From NCBI GenBank assembly GCA_963969595.1, contig OZ018417.1, positions 2,110,501-2,174,500 of the forward strand: DNA of 64,000 nucleotides, given 5' to 3'. A model generated the notes under the pieces. The model was not told where the DNA came from. It worked only from the letters and a program-made list of their open reading frames with translations, and did not search any database. The first letter of the stretch is position 1, and each line of letters begins with the position of its first letter. The stretch is from Neckera pumila. Lineage: Eukaryota > Streptophyta > Bryopsida > Hypnales > Neckeraceae. Positions 1 to 11,384 of this stretch are shown one piece after another. The position numbers were made by a program, and so were the translations under genes.

Positions 1-858
1 ACATTTCAGGCTTGACCGATGATCTTTGGAGAAAGATTTTTGAGCTCTTGCCAGTTACGGCGCTGGGCCAGGCTGCCTGTGTGTGTCGCCTTTGGCATTC
101 TATTGCAACTGATCCTGCTGCATTGGCATCTGCATTTATGGCTCCGTGGAAACTGAAGGCGGTCGTTGGAAGACCGATGTCCCGAAGCTTTTGGCGCGGT
201 CAGCTGGGACAGCTTGCTATATCTCATACATTGCAACGCCAGGACACAATGGCAGGTCTAGCTGTAAAGTACGGAGTGCAGGTACGTCGACTCTTTGATC
301 TCGATATCGCATGGGCTGGTACATATTTTGTCTATGATTTTTTATCTGTGCACCATAGAACGTTAGATTTCTAATCGATACCTTATCGATCAAGTGAATT
401 CCATTTTGGTTTGCATTTGAATCTTATTAATTCTCTCGTTCTTTTTCAAAGCGTAATGGTTGCGAGGGTTTGTTATTGTGGAGCAGGTTCCAGAGATTCG
501 CAGGGTCAACAACATGATGAGCGACCATGGCATTCATTCGCGGGAGCGTTTGCTTATCCCAGTATTCCAGCCCGAGGTACTTGTCGGGCAGACTTGCTTC
601 ATTGAGGTAGACGTGTTCGCAAAACGCGAAGTAGGAGTGGTTTATCTGGACGGGTCCAAACCCAATAGTAAGGAAGCTACGCGTGCTGCAGAGAAGGCAC
701 AACACAGGCTGAAGAAGGAAGTTATGGAATCTTTGAAGAGGAGCCTGAATGTTGACGACAGCACGGCTCAATACTATTTCGCGCTTGATGACGGTGACCT
801 TCGAGGCGCCTTACAGGAGTTCACAGAGGATCTTCAATGGGAACGCGCAGCACAATAA
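1..858 (+). CDS. F-box and LysM domain protein (At1g55000-like), 3' part
   Basis: The window opens in an intron that ends in an AG acceptor at 8-9. Coding exons are 10-281 and 487-858, joined across a phase-0 GTACGT...GCAG intron. The first exon carries an F-box (LTDDLWRKIFELLP, then ACVCRLWHSIA) and the start of a LysM-like segment (DTMAGLAVKYGVQ). The second continues with RRVNNMMSDHG and RERLLIP, which closes the LysM fold, and ends with a helical tail rich in Lys, Glu and Asp. The domain order and the tail (VDDSTAQYY, DLRGAL, LQWER) match Arabidopsis At1g55000. By family, such proteins are SCF ubiquitin-ligase adaptors; the LysM ligand is unknown. The N-terminal exon or exons lie outside the window, so no start is given. 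The reading frame is intact to TAA at 856-858. Confidence 0.9.
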
Positions 859-1796
859 GCTTGTGTTGTATCAGTTTTAAACGGATCTCGATACTTGAGG
901 CTGTCAATCCACAGTTTCCCGTGACAGCAATTGGAGAGTTGTTCATCTGTCAGACTGTAAATACCATTCAGTTGTTCTGCTGCATCATGTACATATTTGA
1001 CACCAGCCTATGACAGGCAAAAGACCCATCACAGACAGACTTTTTGCAATAACTGAGATTTGGGCTACATTAGGTTGAGTTAGTTGACATAATCACTGTC
1101 TTGGATGATGGCGATGGAGTGATGGAGTGATTACTGACTACAATTGCAACTTCTTGAGTGAAAACTCATCACAATGAAGTGATTTTTTAAGGCCTTCAAA
1201 TGAGACTACAGATAGAAATAAATGTTTTATCATCCAAATTTTTTTTGGAAGTTGCTCGAGTTCATTTTCAATGAATTGTATTGCAAATTCCCTCATGATA
1301 GTATTATAGAAGAAAGTGTTGAATCCATGAATCACCTTTGAAGTGTACTTGGCCATTTTTTACTATTTACTTTTGGTCTAAATTTTAGGCCTAAAAATTA
1401 ATTGGAAATTTTGAAAAACTCATAAATTTCAATATTTTATAGCAATATGAACTTTGGCCTATAACCATAGTTTCTTGATTTTCTAATTTTAGAATGGTAT
1501 AGTAACTTTGGTTTATACCATGATGTTACAAACTATAATCTACATCTATGGGGAAAAATTTCAGCTTTTTTGAGTATATTTTGTATTTAATATGAATTTT
1601 CTTCATTTTTTTTCTTAACAAATTCACAATAATTTCAATTTTTTCCCTCCAAAATAAATTTTTTCTACAACTTGTAGTAGACATATGACTTTTCATTCAC
1701 ATCTAATTGCAAAATGGTAGCTAGTAGAGTGATGGACAGTGAGGCCCTCTAAGATAGCCGACCCATTTCTGATCACCCCCCAATTTCTAATCTAAG
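859..1796. other. AT-rich intergenic sequence downstream of the F-box gene
   Basis: The first 250 bases or so are less AT-rich and probably hold the 3' untranslated region of the F-box gene. After about 1130 the sequence becomes strongly AT-rich, with only short ORFs that show no protein-like composition. No gene is supported here. Confidence 0.6.
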
Positions 1797-2203
1797 GTAG
1801 GAGGCTCTAAAAGCGACCCTTTAAGGGCTGATTCGCCTTTTTTCATAGGTTTGCATGATCAAAAATATTTTTAGCTCATTTTTTAGAGAAAGCAAAATAG
1901 ATGCCAAACGCAACACAAGTGGTTTCATATTTTTTGAAGCATTTTTGAATTAACTATGAATTTTCAAAGATTTCTGTTGTAGGTACCTATTTGTAACACC
2001 TAGGTCTCCAAAATCCATCCCCTTGCAACTTCTAAAGTGAGATGAGGAAATCAAGGTCAATGATTGGCTCTTGCAATAGAAAACTAATTTTTCCTTGATG
2101 CATTCAATAGCTAAAGTGGTCCATTCAAGGATCATCTGCAATCCATTCTACAACTAATTATAGGGTCGGTTTGAAGGAGAGGCTCACTTTTACAGACTCC
2201 TAC
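1797..2203. repeat. Family D MITE-like element, copy 1
   Basis: The terminal inverted repeats begin GTAGGAGGCTCTAAAAG on the left; the right end read on the other strand begins GTAGGAGTCTGTAAAAG. The interior is AT-rich. It shares segments with the copy at 5432-5831, which lies in the opposite orientation: the stretch around TGTTGTAGGTACCTATTTGT, and the stretch on the frequent loss of CAATGATTGGCTCTTGC. No ORF. Non-autonomous DNA transposon of unknown superfamily; the target duplication is not clear. Confidence 0.7.
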
Positions 2204-3547
2204 TTTATAGGTTGTTGCCTTTCCGTAAAGTTATGGCTCACTTCCAGGAGCAATTGTGGCTCATTATGATTGGTTGCAAAGCAATCAATATTGCAACCAG
2301 TCCTTGGTCGATTTTGCAATCAGCCTATAGTCTAAAATAGAAAGGTCTATATCACCATTGTTGGACGAAGATAATCTTTTACTAAAAATTCATAGTAATT
2401 TCAATTTGTGTAATAAAATTCTGAAAAAATATGCAATCCTTCCAAACTCTATTTCTGTATACGAGAAAAATTCCACACTCAAAAAACCCGCGCTTCAAAT
2501 ACTGTGAATAATTGCTTAAGTGGTTGGAAATGGGTCGGCTAGCTTAGAGTTAAGAAGATGTCACTTGTGCATCAATTTTGAGGAAAGTCTCCCAAGTGAC
2601 AGGGGGCTAGGGAGGACTGACCCCTCTATTGCCTTGTCAAAGGGTAAATATAAAAATTGCCCCCTATTTTGTGCCGCTTAAATTTTGTGTTTCTTCACGT
2701 CTTCTAATTGATTTGGGGCCTCTAATTGCAAATATGAATTTAGAAATTGCAAATTATATCCAATGGGGCAAATAAATAATTTCAGTGTTTTCTGCAAGGA
2801 TAAATCTCGGGACAATATAGGGGTCAGTTCTCCCTAGCCAGTGACAAGGTGTGTGCAAATCACAATTGTCAGTTGACTCTGCTAGACAGTGCCATGCGGG
2901 TTCAATGTCATTTCGATAATGCAGCACAATATTGGGGATAATTTTGAATTTTATCCGGTATTTTTCTTTAATTCTCATATAGAATCGATTTTCAAATACT
3001 AAGTTTAGTTATTTTTTCTATTTCTTATTCTAAATAGAAATCTAATTTATTTTACCAATTTTATCAATTTTTGGCCAACATTTTCAAATTGCAACTAGAT
3101 TTTGTCCCAATTTTACAAGCTAACCTTGAACTAGCCACCATTTTTTCCCAAACATTGATTTAGCAATGTTCACATCTTTTCTAAGTTCAACGCAATGCTC
3201 TCTTTTACCAAGGTAGGAAGCCTATTGTGGACTGTTTGATCACTGCGCATACATATAGTTATTAGATTCACAAAAAAGAATTTCAAAAAAATGACAAATC
3301 AGGGTTTATTTCACATGTATTTTAGTCAACTTGTTATTAAAAAAAATGATACATTATAGGCAATCAAAAATAAAAACATATAGCTGTCCATTGCGGTTCC
3401 GAAGGGGGATAATTCTTGCCTTTTGGGATTCTATTGTGGCTCTCTTACTTCCCTATATGGTTTCAATGGAAATCCAAAAGTATTGCTTTAGAAAATGAAA
3501 CATTTTTGCCATGTGTAGAAGTTGCATAGATGAGTCTATTGAATTCA
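2204..3547. other. AT-rich repeats, no gene
   Basis: No coding exon is visible. Part of it (about 2640-2960) resembles sequence that recurs near 28740-28960, 30060-30240 and 56880-57370: a 'CCCCTATTTTGTGCC' motif, then 'TTTGGGGCCTCTAATTGCAAAT'-like text, then a 'GGATAAATCT' or 'GGTAAATTTG' motif. This is probably an older dispersed repeat (called F here) whose limits I could not define. Confidence 0.5.
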
Positions 3548-3551
3548 TTAA

Positions 3552-4329
3552 CCCCTAAATGCCAAAGGTTTGTTTTGGGCTTCTTGGAATTTGCTCTAAA
3601 TTGAACAAAATGCCAACATTTTGATAAGTTGTATCAATTTTTTTTGAATTGTAACCGTACAAATTCAAACTGGACATATTAGAGATCTCATAGAACAATA
3701 AAACACAACAATATCACTTATGGAATGAAAGATTATAATGTTTGACCATGAGGGTGACCAAAAAAATATGAGGTTAAAGGGCCTAACTTGTATAACCCTA
3801 ATCAAGTTATGGCTTCTTAAGATCTACTCTAAAAAAATTTTAAATGAATTTTGAATGTGACTTTTTCTCCAAGCCCTAGTGTATTTGAGGCTCATTTCCA
3901 AGAGCTCTCAACACTATGGGAAGTCAAGATTACAAAGGGTACCCTTGTACAAAAACTTGAATAGAAAAATCACTATCATTTATTTTCAAGATTGGATTTT
4001 GATGCTAAAATTAGACTTCAAGAAGAACTATCTAAAAATATAAACTACTAAAAATAGCAGCTTCATTAGGATTTTGTCGGATGCAGGTGTAATCCCTGTT
4101 GCGCGGTAATGTCCCGCAAACTCTTGATCATTACATGGGAGTGGCAACCTCGGAATTTATAGCAGAATGGTCGCAGGAAGAAAATCGAGAGGAACATTTT
4201 GGTTAACGAGTTAAAGCTTCGGTGCCCAATCACCTTTGGTATGCAGAACCCTCAAAGTTTAACTTATTTAACTTATTCAACTTCAAAGTTTTGCAAACAC
4301 CAGATTTGGGTGTCTTGGGCATTTAGGGG
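3552..4329. mobile_element. Family A TTAA-bounded MITE, copy 1
   Basis: This 778-bp element has ends CCCCTAAATGCCAAAGG and, on the other strand, CCCCTAAATGCCCAAGA. TTAA lies immediately outside both ends (3548-3551 and 4330-4333). It aligns along most of its length with 18946-19532 and 50524-51149. Shared internal words include TTCTTGGAATTTGCTCTAAA and CATTTTGATAAGTTG. The interior has no ORF with protein-like features. TTAA flanks with CCC-rich ends fit piggyBac-type insertion, but TTAA is its own reverse complement, so it could instead be the outer part of the inverted repeat. Confidence 0.75.
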
Positions 4330-4333
4330 TTAA

Positions 4334-5431
4334 ATTATGACTTTTCAAACTAGTTCCAATCATTTCATCCCTATTACTAAATCTTTGGGTCCCGATTGCA
4401 CACTATGCAACAATATCCAATATCCAGTTTGGCACTTATGCATGTTGCATCCTAATTTAATGAAAATTATACTCATGTCCACATTACAACAACAAAGTGT
4501 GGAATTGGAATTTAAAGGTTTGGAATCAAGTTGGAAAGAGACCAATTTTGTGAATTCCATGAACTTAACAATGTGGTTTATCATACCCAAATGCCAAAAC
4601 ATTCATTCATAATCACACAATCATGAGGGACGCTTTTGGATTATCATTGCATTATTGCAACCATATAGGGAATTAACACCACATAAAATGGACAAGAATA
4701 GTTCTTCTTTAGGGACAACACAAGGAAGCTAGATGTTCTTGATTTGACCATCTATAATGAGTTGACTAAAGTAAATGTGAAAGTTTCTTTGATTGGCCAT
4801 TCTTTTGCAAAAAAAATTTGAGAATCCAATAAGTTTAAAATATTTGCAAGGGATCATCCCACTTTAATGGGCTATGTCCAAATACATATCGTAACATTAA
4901 CCAATAATTTCCTATTGTATCTTAAAGACTGGTTCTTACTACCTCCCAAGTCTTGATTCTACAAGTCCTAGTTAAGGCCAAACTCCCTACTTTGTTAAAC
5001 TACAAAAAGACCTTACAAAATATTATAAGTAGATTGTAGAGCTCCATAATATAATAAACCTAAAAATCATGCACAAGTCAAAAAGAAGTTGATGGATGCC
5101 TTTCAAGATTAATGTAGAAACAAAGAATGCACCTATTAGTTCAAAAATCAAATCATTTTTAGCTCACTACCTTAGTGATAGGTCTCATCCTTTCAAGGCT
5201 AAAGATGTAAATGCAGTCTTAACCATGCAAGGACAAGATTAGTCACCTTGGAAATCATACCTTCTGGTAAAATGTGAATCATCGAATTGCTTAAAAAATA
5301 CCAAGAGCACTCATTGGAAGTCAAACTAATATGCAAGATCTTTTCTATTTACAGAAAATTCCAAGGATGAACATATACACTTCTATCTTATGTAGAAAGA
5401 CCACTTTGGTCCATGGTGTCTTTGATGTCAA
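4334..5431. other. AT-rich intergenic sequence, nothing recognised
   Basis: There are overlapping short ORFs on both strands at 4337-4612. Neither resembles a known family, and the base composition is the same as the surrounding repeats. No gene or RNA is supported. Confidence 0.5.
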
Positions 5432-5831
5432 GTAGGATGCTCTAAAAGCGACCGGCTTCTTCAAATCAACCCTACAAAATGGTACTAAATAGAGATGACT
5501 TGGTCTTTAAATGGACCACTTTAGTCATTGATTGAACCCCCCAAAATAGTATTCTTTATTGCAAGAGCAAGTCATTGACCTTTATTTCCTCAAATCACTT
5601 GAGAAATCGTAAGTGGAGGCATTTTGGGAGACCTAGGGTCACAAATAAGTACCTACAACAGAAATCTTAGGAAATTCATAACTGATTCAAAAAAGCTTCA
5701 ATGAAACCACTTGGGTTATGTTCTTCATCCATTTTACTTTCTTTGAAAAATGAGTGAAAAAAATTTCTATTCATGCAAATCTACGAAAAAGGCAGACTAG
5801 CTCTTAAATGGTCGCTTTTAGAGCGTCCTAC
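5432..5831. repeat. Family D MITE-like element, copy 2 (inverted relative to copy 1)
   Basis: The inverted terminal repeats are nearly perfect over 22 bases: GTAGGATGCTCTAAAAGCG on the left and GTAGGACGCTCTAAAAGCG on the right, read on the opposite strand. The interior matches copy 1 in inverted order. Fragments with the same GCTCTTAAAAGGTCGC type of sequence follow at about 5840-6135, suggesting further decayed copies. Confidence 0.75.
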
Positions 5832-6837
5832 CTTAGTCTGCTCTAAAAGTGCCTACCCTCTAAAAGCGATCATGATATAGGGATACATTTTGTTTTCTTC
5901 AATGCACCAGTGACCATGATACAGGGGTGTATTTTAGGAGGAGGTTGCTTTTAGTGACTCTTCGTTGCAACTTCAAAAATTTGTAACTATTTCTAGGAAG
6001 GTCCAAAAAATATGAAACGACTTACTGTAGGTTAGACGCCAAGTCCACTTTTTTTCCTAAAAAATTTACTTGCAAGGAGTTTGGCTTTCCCCCAATAGGC
6101 AATCAGCTCTTAAAAGGTCGCTTTAAGAGCAGACTACCATACAGGGTTAATCAGGTTCCAACTTCCAAGAGCAAGCATGATAAACTTTCAATAGAATTAT
6201 TCTCTGTATCACCTGTTTGAAGTCCCCAAAGCATTGCCTACTATAGTCTAAATATGTGCAACAATCAATGATAGTGGGACATGTAAGGTATTCCAGAGTG
6301 TCATTCTAAATATCACGTAAAAGAGGTCTAAGTGTGTCATAACACTGCTTTCAAAAACTCCCAATCAGAACCATAAACAAATACAAATTAACAAGCTGAG
6401 AAAACGTTCAATTCGAATTATTATATCCAGAAACATGGATTGAAAAATACAGAGAAAATTGCGCAGCTTTACACTCAGCAAATAATTCGAACTCAAGCAG
6501 AGTCGGATGGCCATTGATTACTACAACGAACAGAGATCCCAGCACGCAGACTACCCCGTGGCAAATTCTAAAACCTGAATACTATTCTACTCTAGATAAT
6601 ATTGATGATCATCATCATCACACCAAGAGAACTAATCATAATAGGGGTATCAATTCCTTGCAATACCTGCTCCGCAATTTGTACATTTGTTACCCAAATT
6701 GGGCCCAATGCGCATTCTTCTGTCCCCAAAGTAATAGCCCCTTCTTTGAGTTTTATAGAACACAAATCTGAATTGCCTTCTTCTGCAGGTCAGCTCAGAC
6801 AACCCCCCATGCAAGTCTTTGAACTTGAGCAGTGAAA
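5832..6837. other. Decayed family D fragments, then 3' flank of the GOS11 gene
   Basis: About 5832-6135 holds pieces related to family D: repeated CTCTAAAAG and GGTCGCTTTAAGAGC words. From about 6500 to 6837 the sequence is less AT-rich and lies just beyond the stop codon of the minus-strand SNARE gene, so it probably includes its 3' untranslated region. A short CAT repeat (ATCATCATCATCAC) lies near 6606-6621. Confidence 0.5.
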
Positions 6838-9800
6838 TCACTTTGTCAGCCAGTACAAGAGAATCAAAATAGTGCATATGGAGGACACAGACCCAATGAT
6901 GATCGTATCACGAGACTTTCTTCTTCGAATGGCAGTGAGGACACCATTGACCTGCAAAACCAAGAAAGGGCAACAAAATAAAAATAAAAAACTTAGTACT
7001 AGGTTTGTCAAGTGATTTAAAATAAAAAAATCAACCCTTGTTCGAGCTGATAGAGTCTCAAGCAAGAATTTTCCTCCCTACACCACTTTGGAAACTTCGA
7101 ACCCTAAGTGCTAATGGTCAAAAGTGTCTACTTCACAGGAATTGAAATGAATCATATAGGAAGCTTTGAGGAAGGTTATCACATACAAAAATACAAAGAA
7201 ACCATACCTACAGTTTTGAATAGTAAAACATGATTTGAATGTTTTTATAATTGGCTGAATTTCTAAAGTGGAATTTCTATTTAGTCCAAGCATTTAGGGG
7301 TAAGATCAGCCTTGCCATTGAAGATCATTTTAACCCCCAAAAGTGGCCTAATGGTCAAAAGTGGCTACTTCCAGGCCTCCAGCAGTTGAACTGAATCATT
7401 TAGAAGCTAACAAGGAAAATAACAAAATATATCAACAGAAAGAAGAAACCACGTTCCTTATTATCAAACAAAAAAGAAAAATTTTAGAAGTTAATTGATT
7501 GGAGATTAGCTTCCAAAGTGGACTTCCAATTTTTTAGCTTGAGCATTTCGGGGTTCAGAGAAGCTTACCGATGGGAGTCTACTGCTGATGGTATTGATTT
7601 TTGTTGAGATATCCCCAAATGTGGACCGTTGATATCTCAAGGCATTGTATGCTTCGTGAGCATGACCAATGACAGAATCCATCTGCACGTAGAGAGAAAC
7701 GCCAAATCATGTTACAATCTTGTCCCAATTTAAAGACTACAATACATACAATTCAATGCAACCATATAAATTGTTGAAGTGCTTGTTTAATTTTCTGCTA
7801 AAACTAAAATTCATGTCCAGTAGACTTCATTTCGTAATAAACCAAATATGTTGGCGGTGTTCAATTGTAGTGGGCGAATATTAATGTATATCCCCAACAA
7901 TAATGCCCGAGGAAATTGTAAGCCATTTTGCAACTTCCAAGGTGGCGAAAAGTACCCCACTGAATTTGGAAAATACATGTTACTGTGACATCTCGTAATT
8001 ATTGAGGTCAACAGCTTAAGTTGTTTGTTACCTGAGCAGTACTTCTGTTGATGGATGCTTGTTCCCGCAGAAGAGATTGTTGTTGAAGACCAAAGTCACC
8101 GTCATCCATGAAGCCATTTCTCTCATCACCTCTGCTGAAATGCTGTAAAAGCTCCGCGTGCTCTCGACTGGCTTTTGCATTGACACGAATCCTTGCAAAC
8201 TCCTAAGAAGTAAGAAAAAAGACGACTGAATTAGAAAACTGCCATCACAGATCAGAAATGGCAAGCCCAAATTTACTACTTTTAAGGCTACTTTACTTTG
8301 CATAGGTTGAAGCAAAGAGCTTAAAATTCATAACCCACATCATGCTCCAATGTGCTCATTGAACAATTTTAAAATAATTCTAGCACCAATCAAAGAATAA
8401 AATTTCTTGTTATCTCAAGCTTATTGCGTCAACCGCTACAACCTACAGTGGCCCTCAACTCGGTACCAAGCTTTGCTGGTGGTTGACAAGCAAGAAGGCA
8501 CGCAGCCACAGCATACAGAACAATTAGCTACACTACGAGAGACTATGAACCTTTCATAGCGCAGCTACAAAGGTATGCGAGGCCCTGTAGCTTATTTCAT
8601 AGTTTAGTTGCTCTGAAGATGTAGCTTTTTTATGTTCAGGATTAGAGCTCAGCTTTCAAGTAGCAGAAACACTGTCAATAGGAACCTAATCAAAAACTTA
8701 ACAAATCACTCTACACGTATTTTATGTTGATGCAATTGGCCTACTCTCCTTGGGCCCAGACCCACAAAAGCACCAAGCAGCATCTCTACGTAGAGTATGA
8801 TTCCTGAAGCTAAGGACGAAGAATTGCAATTTGTTGAATTATTATTCAAGGAGAGGACCAAAAGCTTACTTGACTTAGTTCATGCAGGATGTTGCTGTGC
8901 CGAGCAAGCGTGTGCGAAAGAACATCCGATCCGGCATTGGAAACCCAGTTCTGCATGTGCTTGTTCACTTCGTTGAGTTGCTGCAGCAATCGCTCGATTT
9001 CGGCCTCACTTCCATCTCCTTGACCATCCTTCGGTGTTCCTCCTCTTCGAAACGACGACAGCTTCACATCTAGCTCACTCTCCAGTTTCCTTGCCTGCAC
9101 TCGAAATTATTAAAAAAACTTGAAAACCTTTTAACAAAAATCATGTGGATTGAAATTTGAAGTTGTCAATACTCTCAAACGGTCTAGGGAGCGCACACAT
9201 AGAAGCCAAATGCACCATTTCTGTTCAAATCACAGTCACACCCTTCAGGTTCATACTTTCCAGGAATTCATAGAATCCCTCGAGAAAAATCCCTTAATTT
9301 GTCCAGTACTTCAGATCCACTCTTAATCTCTCAAGCGAAGGAAGCTAAAAGAACAGGCATAGGCGACTCAACGCTTCCATCCGTGTTCGCAATTCAGGAC
9401 ACTCAAACTTCTATAATTTCGTACCTGAGGTCCCAACTTTTTCAATGTGACAAAGTCTGAAAATGAGACAGGTGTGCTACAGTTGATGATAGTATAGGAA
9501 GTTTGCAACATATTCTAGAATCTCATTTTAGAGGTCGTTTTTAAGAAGATTTGAGTGCATCGAAATCATATTTCGGTAAAACTGAAAAGCGAGCAGGAAA
9601 TCTGATCTTCTAAATTCTCATTTGTTGCATAAACTGAAAAAATGGAAAACATAGAGGCCGAAGCAAACAGATCTATACCACAGCCAGAGAGAAGATAAAG
9701 ACAGATGAAGAGAGAGAGCAAGACAGAGAAAGCTAGAGAGAGAGAGAGAGAGAGAATGCTGAAGCTCAACGAAACTTTGCAAGGTACGCGATTGAAAGAA

Positions 9801-10062
9801 AGGAAAAGACTGCCTCGCCTTCATTGAAAAATCTTACGATAACTCTTCAGATGTGATGCACCTCGAAGCTTTGAGCTTATTAGGTCACAACCCAAACGGC
9901 ATCTCTGACTCTCTTTCTCTCTCTCAATCATTTTACACGCATTGCCTTCATTCAACGCATCTGAACGCGAGGATTAAGAATAGGTTTGATCCCTACCTGC
10001 TTGCGTAAGTCATCCCACCCCGCTGTTCGAGCTTTGGGCGACCACCGAGCTCCCAACGCCAT
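6838..10062 (-). CDS. GOS11: Golgi Qb-SNARE, GOS11/GOS1 type
   Basis: Five coding exons on the minus strand: 10062-9997, 9094-8870, 8202-8032, 7682-7569 and 6951-6838. All introns are phase 0 GT-AG, giving 229 residues (Arabidopsis GOS11 is about 223). The N-terminus (WDDLRKQARKLESELDVKL) and the segment QLNEVNKHMQNWVSNAGSD match the Habc region. The SNARE helix is in exon 4, with Gln172 in RYQRSTFGDIS as the likely zero-layer residue. Exon 5 ends in a basic stretch (IRRRKSRD) and a C-terminal anchor of about 18 hydrophobic residues closing with YWLTK. By family it is a Qb-SNARE in vesicle fusion within the Golgi. The chosen ATG opens a short first exon homologous to the known N-terminus. Intron 4 contains two family C elements; intron 1 has GA and CT microsatellites. 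Confidence 0.93.
7101..7300. mobile_element. Family C small TTAA-type MITE, copy 1, in GOS11 intron 4
   Basis: A 200-bp element with ends ACCCTAAGTGCTAATGG and, on the other strand, CCCCTAAATGCTTGGAC. It shares TAATGGTCAAAAGTG, CTACTTC and a GAATCAT..AGAAGCT-like interior with the next copy at 7334-7553. The flanking target bases are degenerate (TCGA and TAAG-like). Confidence 0.6.
7334..7553. mobile_element. Family C small TTAA-type MITE, copy 2, in GOS11 intron 4
   Basis: It begins directly after TTAA (7330-7333) with CCCCCAAAAGTGGCCTAATGG and ends GAGCATTTCGGGG followed by TTCA, a one-base variant of TTAA. It lies in the same orientation as copy 1, about 30 bases away, so the pair looks like two insertions or a tandem duplication. 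No coding content. Confidence 0.6.
9734..9754. repeat. AG dinucleotide microsatellite in GOS11 intron 1
   Basis: About ten AG units in a purine-rich tract running from about 9690 to 9755. A CT-rich tract follows at 9902-9925. Both lie in the 900-base first intron of the SNARE gene. Confidence 0.85.
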
Positions 10063-11384
10063 CGCCAGGGTGCCCGAGCCTTTTTCTGCAGCCCGAATCA
10101 CAGGCTTCCTTCGTCCTCACCTCCACAAATCACAACCACCTTCGAAAACCCCCCAAAAAAACACTACGAAGGAGTGACCATAGCGGAAGCACGCAACCAC
10201 CAAACCTTTGTGAGATCAATCAAAACGCAACAAAGCGTTAACCCTGAGCAGCGGCATCACCAAACCCTAGAAGCTCCGAAGCAACACAATGAAACCAACG
10301 TGCATCATTCACCAACAAAAGCTTCCACCTCCCAGTGTTCCAGTGTGAACCCAGTCCCACTTGGTACCGGCAGCTGGCCTTGAACAGTGTCAGGGTGGCA
10401 CCAGTGAAAGGGTCCGCTATTTTAGGGTTTGTTGTTTTGGAGAATACTTTTCTCATAATGAAGCTCCCGAGGTATGACTCCCGGTCTTGGGGTCGGTCTA
10501 CGCCAACTCCCCTTGACGATAAAGCAAGTGTCGTCTTAAAGACTGTTTCATGTCAAGATCGTGTCAGTGTTGGATTCAATCTCTAATTGTACTCAATTTG
10601 CCTCTCCAATTTTTTAAGCTTGTGGGTGATCATTTCCTCACGCTAATTTTTCGATCCTGTTTTGTGGGACGATCGAATTTGTTGTGGTAATTTCGTCAGT
10701 GATGTTTTGAGTTCACGATTCTTGCGAACTGTTGCTTGTGCGAAGGATTTCCGTTTGGGACTTGATCTCTTTGAGACTCTTGTTCCTACTCTGGTTTCGA
10801 CATAGTAAGGGCTTCAAGATTCGTCTATGGTGCATTCCATCGTGTAGTAATCACAATACACCCGCAAGATTTTGATTATGCACTCTGTAGATAATCACCG
10901 ATCGCCAGTTAGGAAACTTCTTTGATCTCCTGAATTTGCAAGTGCACTTGTGAACGTCAATTGAAACTTCTGAAAGATAGATCGCCTTCAATTTTGCAAC
11001 TGTTTCATCAAATCGAAATCGTTTCCATGTCAACATGAGCTTCATGTTTTCTTGAGCACTTTGAGTTGGTCAAGTGGAGACTCTCTTCTGTCCAAAATCA
11101 TTTGTTACTTGACCAAACTTCTTCTGGTGACATAAACTTTCTGGATCGGGTTCTTTTCACAATCCGATCCACCCAATTATGGGTCATTTTAAAACCGTGA
11201 ATCCTTAACTTCTTCCGAAGTCGATGGAATTAGCAACTGAATTCTAAATCTCGGCAGTCCAATTGCAAATCTCCTGAAGTAAGATCCTGGTAAAAGCTAT
11301 GTGAACTTGAGGGGTTGTCGATCAGAACTGGGAAATTTAGTCGAATTTCGGGTGCAATTGCTTGATCCTTGGCTAGAGTTGATA
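10063..11384. promoter_or_regulatory. Divergent promoter region between GOS11 and the unrecognised gene
   Basis: About 1.3 kb between two divergent start codons, with a base composition closer to genic DNA than to the AT-rich repeats. It carries a telo-box-like TTAGGGTTT at 10422-10430 and the reverse form AAACCCTAG at 10262-10270, the latter probably in the GOS11 leader. Telo-boxes are known near transcription starts of plant housekeeping genes. A stretch near 10440-10600 contains ORFs without recognisable protein content. Confidence 0.5.

Noticed and set aside
6514..6835. Two overlapping plus-strand ORFs beside the end of GOS11
   Set aside because: They overlap in different frames, have low-complexity His runs and lie opposite the probable 3' untranslated region of the SNARE gene.
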